Shown here: piece after piece, positions 34,528-43,198 of the stretch
How positions within the stretch are numbered: position 1 is the stretch's first letter
Layout: every line of letters begins with the position of its first letter
From: Spirosoma pollinicola
GTDB taxonomy: Bacteria > Bacteroidota > Bacteroidia > Cytophagales > Spirosomataceae
Direction of reading: 5' to 3'
NCBI RefSeq assembly: GCF_002831565.1
Contig: NZ_CP025096.1
Span: 682,001-746,000 of the forward strand
DNA length: 64,000 nucleotides
Position numbers and translations under genes: made by a program
Notes under the pieces: model-generated
The model's input: the letters and a program-made list of their open reading frames with translations, nothing else
The model's database searches: none
What the model was told of the DNA's origin: nothing

Positions 34528-35147
34528 GTGGATATTCTTAAAAATAGAAAAAAATGGAAAGTCACTACTCAGACTATAGAGGCTGTAGCTACAGATGTAA
34601 TTGAACTCAATTACTGTCATTGAAGCTGATGAAACATAGACTTATTTTCGATTACGTTTTTACCAAGTACTATATATGTTTATTCGAAACTACTTGGTTT
34701 TGATAAATTCCATGTCCTTAAAACTGTAGTTACCTACACCTATCGGTTTGCTGACAGAAAATACAATATTTTAAAGTTGTTTAGATTGCAAAATTTGTAA
34801 ACCTCACAAATTTATCTTCCCCAAGTACGCTGTGTATTTATAGATGCCTCCCCAGTATTAATTACTCGCCCCACATTAACATTGACCTCCTATCCCCCCC
34901 GTCAGTTTATAGGCAGAAAAATTCAATGGTTCAAATTTAGCCATGTAAGCTTTTTTTTGAATGCAATATAAAACACTGTTTTTCGACGGTCTTCTAGTTA
35001 GCAGTAAATTTACTCTGTTTATGACATTATAGCATTTTATTCTTTCTGTTTAACTGGAAGATAGATATTGCTATAGGTTTTAATCAAAATGACTAGAGGT
35101 TAAACGGTCATACTAATTCATTTTTCACATTTTAACCCCTTTCAATC
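34528..35147. other. Intergenic region with repeat copy C
   Basis: No gene was seen. It contains the third copy of the island segment repeat, here with parts of two copies (34735-34812 and 34845-34920), and the upstream region of the DUF3871 gene. Confidence 0.6.
34735..34920. repeat. Island intergenic repeat, copy C (one and a half copies)
   Basis: The second part reads GCCTCCCCAGTATTAATTAC, CTCCTATCCCCCCCGTCAG, TTTATAGGCAGAAAAA, matching copy B block by block. The first part (CACCTATCGGTTTGCTGACA, GAAAAT, TTTTAAAGTTGTTTAGATTG) matches the 3' portion of copy B, with a degraded palindrome (AAATTTGTAAACCTCACAAATTT). Confidence 0.55.
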
Positions 35148-36170
35148 ATGTTGTCAATAACAGATTATGAGATCCAGCCTTCTAGATGGCAAATCCCTGA
35201 GATGGATGAACCCTTAAAAGCAACAGTAATTAACGAAGCTCCTTCAAGTGAAGGAGCTTTTATTTTGGCTAATACATTACCAACTTCCTTGAAGGAAATT
35301 CAAGAGCATCACATTATTCCTGTTTACAGTAAGGATAATGAGCCATTGATTAGTCATTGTGACTTTATTGAAGCAGCTGTTGAGACAGTCCAAAGGCTTT
35401 TTCCATTTGAGACAATTTTAAATCCAGCTATTCGCATATCACATCCTATTAAAGGCAGGATTCCATCAGCTCGTAACAAGCCAGCTAAAGACCTTGAGGA
35501 TTGGGAAAAGACGCTTTATTATGAGCGAGCAGCTTTCGCTATTGAAATTCCATCGCTTAATGAAACGATTGACGGTAATACATTATCACTGACGATTGGT
35601 GGTGTTAAAGCTTATAACCTCGATAGTTTACACCAGAAGAAAGGAGTTGACGAGCATTTCAAGCTTTTTATTGGTTTTCAGAATAAGGTCTGTACGAATC
35701 TATGTGTTTGGTCAGATGGCTATGTATCAGATTTACGGGTGAAGTCTATTGATCAGTTGACCAAAGCCATTATAGATTTAGTCGTTCGCTATCAAGCTGA
35801 GAAACAATTACAAGCCTTATCACAGCTAACAGATTATTACCTTACTGAACATCAATTCGCTCAATTTATTGGGCGCTGCCGTCTTTATCAATATCTACCA
35901 CAAGTTCAAAGAAGTGAGATACAACTATTGTTGATGGGAGATCAACAGGTAAGTTGTATAGCCCGTGATTATTATAGAGATCAATCGTTTTGTCGAATGC
36001 CTGATGGGACAATAAACTTGTGGAGATTGTATAATCTTTTTACAGGAGCTATCAAAAGTAGTTACATAGACACTTACTTAGATCGGAATGTCAATAGCTT
36101 CGCACTTGTAAATGGTCTTTTACAAAGCTTGCAAGGTTTGCAAACTCCACAAAACTGGTTTTTAAATTAA
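35148..36170 (+). CDS. DUF3871 family protein
   Basis: A 340-residue protein that closely follows the DUF3871 pattern of Bacteroidota: ISHPIKGRIPSARNKPA, KTLYYERAAFAIEIPSL, LSLTIGGVKAYNLDSL, FKLFIGFQNKVCTNLCVWSD, LTEHQFAQFIGRCRLYQ and INLWRLYNLFTGAIKSSYID. The function is unknown; in my experience such genes occur on mobile elements and plasmids of this phylum. An internal hairpin followed by T-rich sequence at 35236-35264 lies within its first 40 codons, and a strong terminator follows the gene. Confidence 0.85.
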   Translation: MLSITDYEIQPSRWQIPEMDEPLKATVINEAPSSEGAFILANTLPTSLKEIQEHHIIPVYSKDNEPLISHCDFIEAAVETVQRLFPFETILNPAIRISHPIKGRIPSARNKPAKDLEDWEKTLYYERAAFAIEIPSLNETIDGNTLSLTIGGVKAYNLDSLHQKKGVDEHFKLFIGFQNKVCTNLCVWSDGYVSDLRVKSIDQLTKAIIDLVVRYQAEKQLQALSQLTDYYLTEHQFAQFIGRCRLYQYLPQVQRSEIQLLLMGDQQVSCIARDYYRDQSFCRMPDGTINLWRLYNLFTGAIKSSYIDTYLDRNVNSFALVNGLLQSLQGLQTPQNWFLN

Positions 36171-36639
36171 ACTATTTTACAAAGGCTCTGAATACCAAAA
36201 TTTAGAGCCTTTGTTATTTTTTATGTAACACAATTGATCATTAATTTATAAGGGAATCACGTATTTTTGATTAATAACCGTATATAATCAATTTATGGAT
36301 CCTTTTTTTGTTGCTGATTTTCTTAGTTGATATTGGCATAAGCAACTAACAATCAATCTCTTAATAAATGATTGTATGTTATTGTTGCACAGTAGTATTA
36401 ATTATTTGTGTTATATGTATGTTTGTAAATATCAAATTAAGTACCCCTAGATGATTTGTAATCGAAAACAAACATCTCAGACACATAATTTCATATAACA
36501 ATATAAACTTATTCAATGCACTCAATCTGCACTTGTTTTACTCTTCATAGCGATAGTGTAAAAATTAATGCATTTCAAGTGAACCCATTGAATGTGATAC
36601 ATTAGTTAATAAATTCAATATAAAATTACACCTACAATA
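36171..36639. other. AT-rich intergenic region before the TrlF-like gene
   Basis: It contains the DUF3871 terminator at its start. The rest is very AT-rich with no gene or clear promoter. Confidence 0.6.
36179..36222 (+). terminator. Rho-independent terminator after the DUF3871 gene
   Basis: A perfect 11-bp stem, ACAAAGGCTCT (36179-36189) with AGAGCCTTTGT (36204-36214), and a 14-base loop are followed by TATTTTTTA. Confidence 0.8.
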
Positions 36640-39600
36640 ATGTCTTCTGAAAAGCTAGGCTCTATATGGAGAAAATGGGATCTTCATGTGCATACACCTT
36701 TTTCATCTTTAAACAACGGTTTTGGCACAAATTGGGATTTATATGTCAAAGCATTGTTCCAAAAAGCCATAGCAAACGATATATATGCAATAGGAATAAC
36801 AGATTATTTTACTGTAGATGGTTACAAAAAAATTAAAACAGAGTATTTAGATGACTCTGAAAAAATGAAATCTTTATTAACCGACGAAGAAATTTCTAGA
36901 ATAAAAGAAATAATAATACTACCAAATGTCGAGTTTCGTCTTGATATTTTAATTACAGATAAAAATAATAAAACCAGTAGAGTAAATTTTCACGTAATAT
37001 TTTCTGAAGAAGTACCCATATACCAAATAGAAGAAAACTTTTTACACAATATAGATTTCATAGTAGAAGGCCAACCGCAAGGTTTAGATCAAAAACGTAA
37101 GCTTAAAGTGATTAATTTAATTGAACTTGGGCAAAGTTTAAAAAAACAGCATAGCAAATTTACGCAATCTTCACTAATAGTTGGCATGACAAACGCTAGT
37201 GTAAATTCATCACAGATATGTGAACTGTTAGATAATAATTTATTTAAAGATAAATATCTATTAGCTATACCTAGTGATGAGGATTTAAATCGTATAACAT
37301 GGGATGGACAAGGCCACAACACAAGAAAAAATTTAATTCAAAAATCAGATTGTCTCATGACATCTAATGCCAATTCTATCGAATGGGGATTAGGCAAAAA
37401 ACATAAAGATGTGCAATCATATATAGATGAATTTAAATCGATAAAGCCATCTATTTGGGGAAGTGATTCTCATGACTTTGACGAATTATTTCATAAAAAT
37501 AAGGATAGATATCTATGGATAAAATCAAGTTTAAGTTTTGACGGATTAAAGCAAATTAAACATGAACCAAAAAGGGTTTATATAGGTATAGAACCAGAAA
37601 GCAAAAGGCACATTGATTTAAATCCATCATTATATATCGAAAGATTATCAATAAAGAAAACTTCTAATTTACCATCAAACGAGGAGTGGTTTAATAATCT
37701 TGATATTACATTAAATCCTGGTTTGGTTGCCATAATTGGAAATAAAGGTAGTGGTAAGAGTGCTATTGCTGATATAATTGGTTTGTGTGGTAATACAAAA
37801 AATGTTAAGAATTTTTCTTTCTTGACTGACCAACGTTTCAACATGCCGCCTGAAAGAAAGTCACAGTACTTCGAGGCTACAATGATGTGGCGAGATAAAA
37901 TAGAAAATAAGTTCTCGCTATCACACAAAGCTAGTGAGTTTGAAAATGAACGAGTAAAATATCTACCGCAAAGCTTTCTCGAAAAACTTTGCTTAGGTGA
38001 AACTGAAAAAGAATTATTTGAGAATGAACTAAGAAAAATCATTTTCTCTAGATTACCAATCGAGAAGAAATTAGGCAAAAGCTCTTTAAATGAAATAATC
38101 ACTTTCAAATCTGAAATTCATAGACAAGCAATTGAGCAAACTAAGGGAGAACTAAATTTATTAAATAAAAGAATAATCGAATTTGAAGCCCAAAATCAAT
38201 CTGAATATAAACAAAGAATTTATGAAGATATAAATGCTGTTAATAAAAAATTAATTGCTTTATATGAAAAAATGCCAGTTGAGCCTCGTTCTAACTTAGA
38301 TAAAATAAAAAATACAATTAAAACAGATGCTACACAACAATTAGAGTCACAAAGAGTAATACTTGAAAGTATTGAATTGCTGATTAATAATATTATACAA
38401 GAGAAGGAAAGTATTTTCATTGAGGTTCAAGAGCTACAAAATTCAATTAAATTTTTTAAGTCTTTTAAAATACAAACAGATAGATTAATATCCCCACAAA
38501 TTAATTTGTTAAAGGGCTATTCTATTGATATTGGTGATGTATTTAATTATAATGTCAATACATCACCAATTGAAGAAATTTTGATTTTTAAAAAAAGAAG
38601 GTTAGAAGAAATAAATTATCTAATTAAGCCTAACGCTTCTTTTTTCAACAACTATAATGATAAAATTTATTTAGACCCCTTAGAAATAGAAAAGCCAACT
38701 AGTTTATACAAAATTAAACAAGATATCGAGAGTTATATTTCTGACCTACAATCAGAGTTGGACTTACCAGCCAAGGAATACCAACTATATTTGAGTAAGT
38801 ATAATACATGGCAGCAAGAAATAGATATTTTAAACATTGAAGCAAACCTACTTGAAAAGCGAAGAGAATATGTTGATATAATACTTCCTCAAGCTTTAGC
38901 TAGTCATTATAAGGATAGAGTTGAACTTCTTACGAATTTATTTTACCAAAAACAAGAAATAATAAAAATATATAAAGAATTATTTGAACCCGTAACATCA
39001 TTCAAAAGTGAATACCATTCACAACTTAAGAACTATAAAATAGATTTTGATGCAAATTTTAGTATCAATCAGTTTATCGAAAAATTTGAAAGCTATATTA
39101 ATTTTGGCAAGTCTGGCAGTTTTTTTGGAAGAGATCAAGGTCTAAAAAAACTTAATCAGATATTGGATAGCTATGATTTAAACTGCGTAGATGGCTTGAT
39201 ATCATTTTTAGATGATTTAATCAAAAACTTTTTGATTGATCATAGAACAGAGGATTTCATTCCCAAATCCATCAGTTCTCAGCTTAAACAAAATGTCAGG
39301 ATAGAAGATTTTTATGATTTTATATTTAATTTAGAATACTTAAATCCTAAATTTCAATTAAAATTAGGTGACAAGGAAATAGAATCTCTTTCACCAGGTG
39401 AAAGAGAAGCTCTATTGTTAATTTTTTACCTTTTGTTAGATAATGATAAAATACCACTTATAATAGATCAACCTGAAGAGAACCTAGATAATCAGAGCAT
39501 ATATTCAATTTTAGTACCTTTCATTCAGGAAGCGAAAGAGCGTAGGCAGGTTATACTGATAACCCACAATCCAAACTTAGCAGTCGTTTGTGATGCAGAC

Positions 39601-39789
39601 CAAATTATACATGTGAAAATAGATAAATATTATAAGCATACGATTTCATGCACAACAGGTTCTATTGAGAATCAGAGCATAAATCAATTATTAATTGAAG
39701 TCCTCGAAGGTACTTTCCCTGCATTTGACATAAGAAATCAACGCTATAATATCACTAGATCACGTATGCTATTCAATTATTTAACTTAA
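36640..39789 (+). CDS. TrlF-type PHP-domain/SMC-like ATPase
   Basis: A 1049-residue protein with two enzymatic parts. The N-terminus is a PHP metal-dependent phosphoesterase domain: WDLHVHTPFSS (His16, His18), GITDYFTVDG near residue 53 and WGSDSHDFDEL near 272. From residue about 350 it is an SMC/RecN-like ATPase: P-loop GNKGSGKS at 367-374, a long coiled-coil-rich middle (about 480-860), signature LSPGERE at 917-923, Walker B IIDQPEENLD at 941-950, and a His loop (LITHNPN). This matches proteins annotated as TrlF family AAA-like ATPases, a PHP-SMC fusion. The active sites appear intact. The next gene, 274 bases downstream on the same strand, is a phosphoesterase-HSP90-like fusion. Confidence 0.88.
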   Translation: MSSEKLGSIWRKWDLHVHTPFSSLNNGFGTNWDLYVKALFQKAIANDIYAIGITDYFTVDGYKKIKTEYLDDSEKMKSLLTDEEISRIKEIIILPNVEFRLDILITDKNNKTSRVNFHVIFSEEVPIYQIEENFLHNIDFIVEGQPQGLDQKRKLKVINLIELGQSLKKQHSKFTQSSLIVGMTNASVNSSQICELLDNNLFKDKYLLAIPSDEDLNRITWDGQGHNTRKNLIQKSDCLMTSNANSIEWGLGKKHKDVQSYIDEFKSIKPSIWGSDSHDFDELFHKNKDRYLWIKSSLSFDGLKQIKHEPKRVYIGIEPESKRHIDLNPSLYIERLSIKKTSNLPSNEEWFNNLDITLNPGLVAIIGNKGSGKSAIADIIGLCGNTKNVKNFSFLTDQRFNMPPERKSQYFEATMMWRDKIENKFSLSHKASEFENERVKYLPQSFLEKLCLGETEKELFENELRKIIFSRLPIEKKLGKSSLNEIITFKSEIHRQAIEQTKGELNLLNKRIIEFEAQNQSEYKQRIYEDINAVNKKLIALYEKMPVEPRSNLDKIKNTIKTDATQQLESQRVILESIELLINNIIQEKESIFIEVQELQNSIKFFKSFKIQTDRLISPQINLLKGYSIDIGDVFNYNVNTSPIEEILIFKKRRLEEINYLIKPNASFFNNYNDKIYLDPLEIEKPTSLYKIKQDIESYISDLQSELDLPAKEYQLYLSKYNTWQQEIDILNIEANLLEKRREYVDIILPQALASHYKDRVELLTNLFYQKQEIIKIYKELFEPVTSFKSEYHSQLKNYKIDFDANFSINQFIEKFESYINFGKSGSFFGRDQGLKKLNQILDSYDLNCVDGLISFLDDLIKNFLIDHRTEDFIPKSISSQLKQNVRIEDFYDFIFNLEYLNPKFQLKLGDKEIESLSPGEREALLLIFYLLLDNDKIPLIIDQPEENLDNQSIYSILVPFIQEAKERRQVILITHNPNLAVVCDADQIIHVKIDKYYKHTISCTTGSIENQSINQLLIEVLEGTFPAFDIRNQRYNITRSRMLFNYLT

Positions 39790-39903
39790 ATTGTTTGCTA
39801 TAACTTGTCTCGAAGTCTTTTTTTACAGTGTATTAATTCTAATTGCTAGTGAATTATTTAACAATAAGTACACTATATCTAATAAGAAACAAATCATTGA
39901 GCA

Positions 39904-39924
39904 TAGCTCCAAATATTGGAGCTA
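39904..39924. repeat. Short palindrome between the TrlF-like and phosphoesterase-HSP90 genes
   Basis: TAGCTCCAA (39904-39912) and TTGGAGCTA (39916-39924) form a perfect 9-bp inverted repeat with a 3-base loop. No T-run follows, so it could be an operator or a weak intercistronic hairpin. Confidence 0.45.
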
Positions 39925-40063
39925 AATTGTAAACTTAAAATTAAACGTAAACTTGTTTGATATCCTTTGACAAAAGATATTCAATTGGATATTTTATCAC
40001 ATGAGATATCAATAAATTAAATTAATTATTGTTAAAGGAAATAAAATTAAAGTCAAACCTAAA

Positions 40064-42718
40064 ATGAGAATTATCCAACTTTCTGATATTCACTTGTCTA
40101 GTAGCAATATAGCTGAATTGCGCAATTATTATTTAGAAGCTTTAATAAATGATTTAGATAAATTTCATAACGATAAACCAATTGATATTATTTTATTAAC
40201 TGGCGATCTTGTGGATAAAGGAGGTGAAAAACTAGGTGATTCTCCTTACGAAATTTTTAAGGAAATTTTTATAGATAAAATTCAATCTAAATTCAATTTA
40301 AACAATAATCAAATATTATTCATTCCAGGCAATCACGATATACAGCAGGAGCATATTGACGACGATATCGAATTTGCTTTGACAGCAAAATTAACTAAGG
40401 AATTAGCGAATGAAAGACTTAAACAGCAAAGAGATAAGATTATAATTACAAATAAAAGAGTAGAAAAATTTAAAGAGTTTGAAAAATCATTTCATAAAGA
40501 TAGAGTTGATTACATCTTTTCATATAACGAATCTTTAGCAATATTTGAATCAGATGGACTAAAAGTTGGATTCGCTCTTATCAATGATTCGTGGAGATGT
40601 TCTCCATCGCTTAAAAAAGAAAACCATTTTATAGGAACAGATCAGCTTTTTAATTCTAAATCCATTTTTGAACAGAATAGTACATTAATTAATATAGCAG
40701 TATTCCATCACCCACTTGATTCATTTAATAACGACGAATTAGAGAGTATTAATAATATATTACAAAATCAAAAATTTGATATTGCTTTTTTTGGGCACAT
40801 TCATCAAAACAATTATCAGGTTATTAAATCTTCTACAGGCGGTTTATTAATGATTAATGGCAGATCAGCTTTTAATAATTCAAATGAATTACAATCTAAA
40901 TATCAACCTGGATACAATATTTTCGATTTAGATATTAATAGTAAAAGGTATACATTATATGCTAGGAAATTCATACTTTCTGGATTTAGATTTGAAAAAG
41001 ACGTTGATTCACTACCAAATGGACAAAAATCTGGTGTTCTAGGACAATCATCTTACCATTTACTAAATAATGAAACTCAACAATATGATGTAAATCTACC
41101 AAGTGCTTACAGTGCAGATGTAACTAAAATAGTTACACTTTTGATTGGTGATTCTTTATATCCCAAAAAGTATATTTTCGTAAGAGAGTTAATTCAAAAC
41201 TCTGTTGATGCATGTAACAGAATCAAAGGAAAATATCCAAGCTTAACGCCTAAAATTATTGTTCATATAAATTTTCAGGAAAACTCCTTTGAGATAATTG
41301 ATGAAGGAGATGGCATGAATAAGAGAGTGTTAAGAGAAAATTTTGCAATAATTGGGAAAAGTATTAGTCAAGAATTTAACCAGGGGCTTAATCAGAACAA
41401 TTTAATATCTCAGTTCGGAATAGGCTTTATAAGCACCTTTATTGTAGCAAAAAGTATATATATTAGAACTGAAAGCGAGGAAGATGGTTTGATAAATTTT
41501 GAAATTGAAAACGTTTTTGAAGGATTCACTTATAATCCCTTACCGACTTGGGAAGCAATAAGACCAAAGAACACAGGAACATCAATTAAAGTATTTTTAA
41601 AACCTAATTTTTTCGCTGCACAAGGATTACAAGATGTTACACAATATTGTAGACACATATCAAATTTAGAATATTACTTTAATGGTCAACCACAATCACG
41701 ATATGAATCTTGGAATACAGAGGGTGGAAAATATTTTTTCAATTTAGATGATTTAAGGTATACATGTAGAATATCTCTCGGAACTCAATCCAATAATTTT
41801 ATAGCATCAAATGCTGGTTTTTATATTAACACCAATTCAACACAGTTATTACCACCTTATTTTCCGTCAAATATTAGTGGTGAAGTTAATTTCACTCCTA
41901 GATCTATTGATTTTGATTTATCTAGGACTAATATTATGGAATCTGCAAAATCAATTGATTTTAGAAGAACAATTTCTGTTACTGTCAAAAAACTTTTTAG
42001 AGAAGCTATTGATTCAAAAGATACCGAACTACTTCCATCAATATTAATATATTTACAATACTATTTAGCTTATTTTGATATTAATTTCCACACAATGAAT
42101 CAATCTTATTTAGACTTTTATTCAAAAAAAGAATTAATACAAATATGTTGTGAATCATTAACTTTTGAATATAAATATTCATTTAAAAGTTTAAAAGATA
42201 TATTAGTTTTATTGAATCACTATGGAATTAATACTATTTATATTAACACTGATAATGGGCTAAATGAATTAATATCAGTTTACTCGAAATATTTAAATGG
42301 TATCGGTAATTTCATTTTTCGCCCACTTGATGTGGTTGCTCCGTTTTTGAATAACTCTCAAAATTTCAATACATTTCAATCCATGCAAGTTATTGCACTT
42401 GAGTATGGAATGCAATGTATAAACATCGGAAGTATTGTTCATCAAGAAATTGATAAAATACTTATTAGAGCTGAAATAGTTCCGAAAAAATTGTCAATTT
42501 GTATAGATAAAATTAAAGATACAAATTCTATTGAAGTTAAATTTGCTCAATTTGGTACAGATTTTAAACTTCTTCTGATTTCATATCAAATTTATTATAT
42601 AAATTTCGATCATCCATCATTCCAAAGCTTACTAATTAATATTGAAGGATATTCAGATGAAACCATAGATATATATGTCCATGGAATACTTGAACTTAAC
42701 TTAGGCTTAAGAATTTAG
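40064..42718 (+). CDS. Calcineurin-like phosphoesterase fused to an HSP90-like (GHKL) ATPase
   Basis: An 884-residue fusion. Residues 1 to about 260 are a calcineurin-type metallophosphoesterase with all motifs: LSDIHLSS (Asp8, His10), LLTGDLVDKGG, FIPGNHDIQ, VFHHPLD and FFGHIHQNN. From about residue 340 comes an HSP90/GHKL ATPase: N-box FVRELIQNSVDACNRI (Glu375, Asn379, Asp382), G1 box IIDEGDGMN (413-418), FAIIGKS, and G2 box SQFGIGFISTF (449-459). The last 330 residues do not match the HSP90 middle/client domains in any way I can see. Both catalytic centres look intact. It lies downstream of the PHP-SMC gene in the same orientation and is extremely AT-rich. Confidence 0.85.
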   Translation: MRIIQLSDIHLSSSNIAELRNYYLEALINDLDKFHNDKPIDIILLTGDLVDKGGEKLGDSPYEIFKEIFIDKIQSKFNLNNNQILFIPGNHDIQQEHIDDDIEFALTAKLTKELANERLKQQRDKIIITNKRVEKFKEFEKSFHKDRVDYIFSYNESLAIFESDGLKVGFALINDSWRCSPSLKKENHFIGTDQLFNSKSIFEQNSTLINIAVFHHPLDSFNNDELESINNILQNQKFDIAFFGHIHQNNYQVIKSSTGGLLMINGRSAFNNSNELQSKYQPGYNIFDLDINSKRYTLYARKFILSGFRFEKDVDSLPNGQKSGVLGQSSYHLLNNETQQYDVNLPSAYSADVTKIVTLLIGDSLYPKKYIFVRELIQNSVDACNRIKGKYPSLTPKIIVHINFQENSFEIIDEGDGMNKRVLRENFAIIGKSISQEFNQGLNQNNLISQFGIGFISTFIVAKSIYIRTESEEDGLINFEIENVFEGFTYNPLPTWEAIRPKNTGTSIKVFLKPNFFAAQGLQDVTQYCRHISNLEYYFNGQPQSRYESWNTEGGKYFFNLDDLRYTCRISLGTQSNNFIASNAGFYINTNSTQLLPPYFPSNISGEVNFTPRSIDFDLSRTNIMESAKSIDFRRTISVTVKKLFREAIDSKDTELLPSILIYLQYYLAYFDINFHTMNQSYLDFYSKKELIQICCESLTFEYKYSFKSLKDILVLLNHYGINTIYINTDNGLNELISVYSKYLNGIGNFIFRPLDVVAPFLNNSQNFNTFQSMQVIALEYGMQCINIGSIVHQEIDKILIRAEIVPKKLSICIDKIKDTNSIEVKFAQFGTDFKLLLISYQIYYINFDHPSFQSLLINIEGYSDETIDIYVHGILELNLGLRI

Positions 42719-43198
42719 ATCTTTAATGTGTAAATATTAATGCAAATCAGCGTTATTATCCACAATGCTTTTTTGGAATTAGGCGGAAATAACTTAAATA
42801 TATGTTATCTTTTAATTAATCTGTATTAAAGTTCAACCATAGTGTTTAGCTCATAAATAACAGCTAAACCTTCTACTATTTGGTTCGAGTTTTCAACTGT
42901 TGGGACTACTAAAAGTTAAAAAAGCCCGCAAATCATATTGATCTGCGGGCTTTTTGTTTTACTGTTACTCAGGTAGCCGCCGTTTGGCGCATATACAAAA
43001 TAAGAAACAACTAAAGCATTTGATCGGCATTCGTTGCGAAGTATATATTGAGAAGTAGATCTCTTTTATTAGGGCTATTATCGGGATGAAAAGAAGTGCT
43101 CGTCTTCTAGCAATGTGCTTTCTTATCTTTCATAGTCTCTATATTGGCTGACTTTTACCCCTACTCTGGCCTTCAATGGTTTTAATGAGAAATCGACT
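42719..43198. other. Intergenic region at the right edge of the island
   Basis: Composition shifts from AT-rich to chromosome-like across this stretch. It holds a strong bidirectional terminator at 42918-42955; no tRNA or obvious attachment-site repeat was seen. Confidence 0.6.
42918..42955. terminator. Bidirectional rho-independent terminator at the island edge
   Basis: Six A, a stem GCCCGCA (42924-42930) with TGCGGGC (42944-42950), and five T follow one another. Inner ATC/GAT can extend the stem. It would work on both strands. Confidence 0.8.

Larger units (their letters stand above)
23650..42718. other. AT-rich accessory island
   Basis: Between the IS630 element and the hairpin at 42918-42955 the sequence is visibly richer in A and T than either flank. 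Codon use is AT-biased, intergenic gaps are long, and most genes are of unknown or conflict-related type. No integrase, relaxase or flanking tRNA was found in the window, so the mode of transfer is unknown. The island ends are approximate. Confidence 0.7.

Noticed and set aside
42719..43198. tRNA or att site at the right island edge
   Set aside because: No cloverleaf-forming sequence or direct repeat matching the left edge could be found by eye; the strong hairpin is a terminator.
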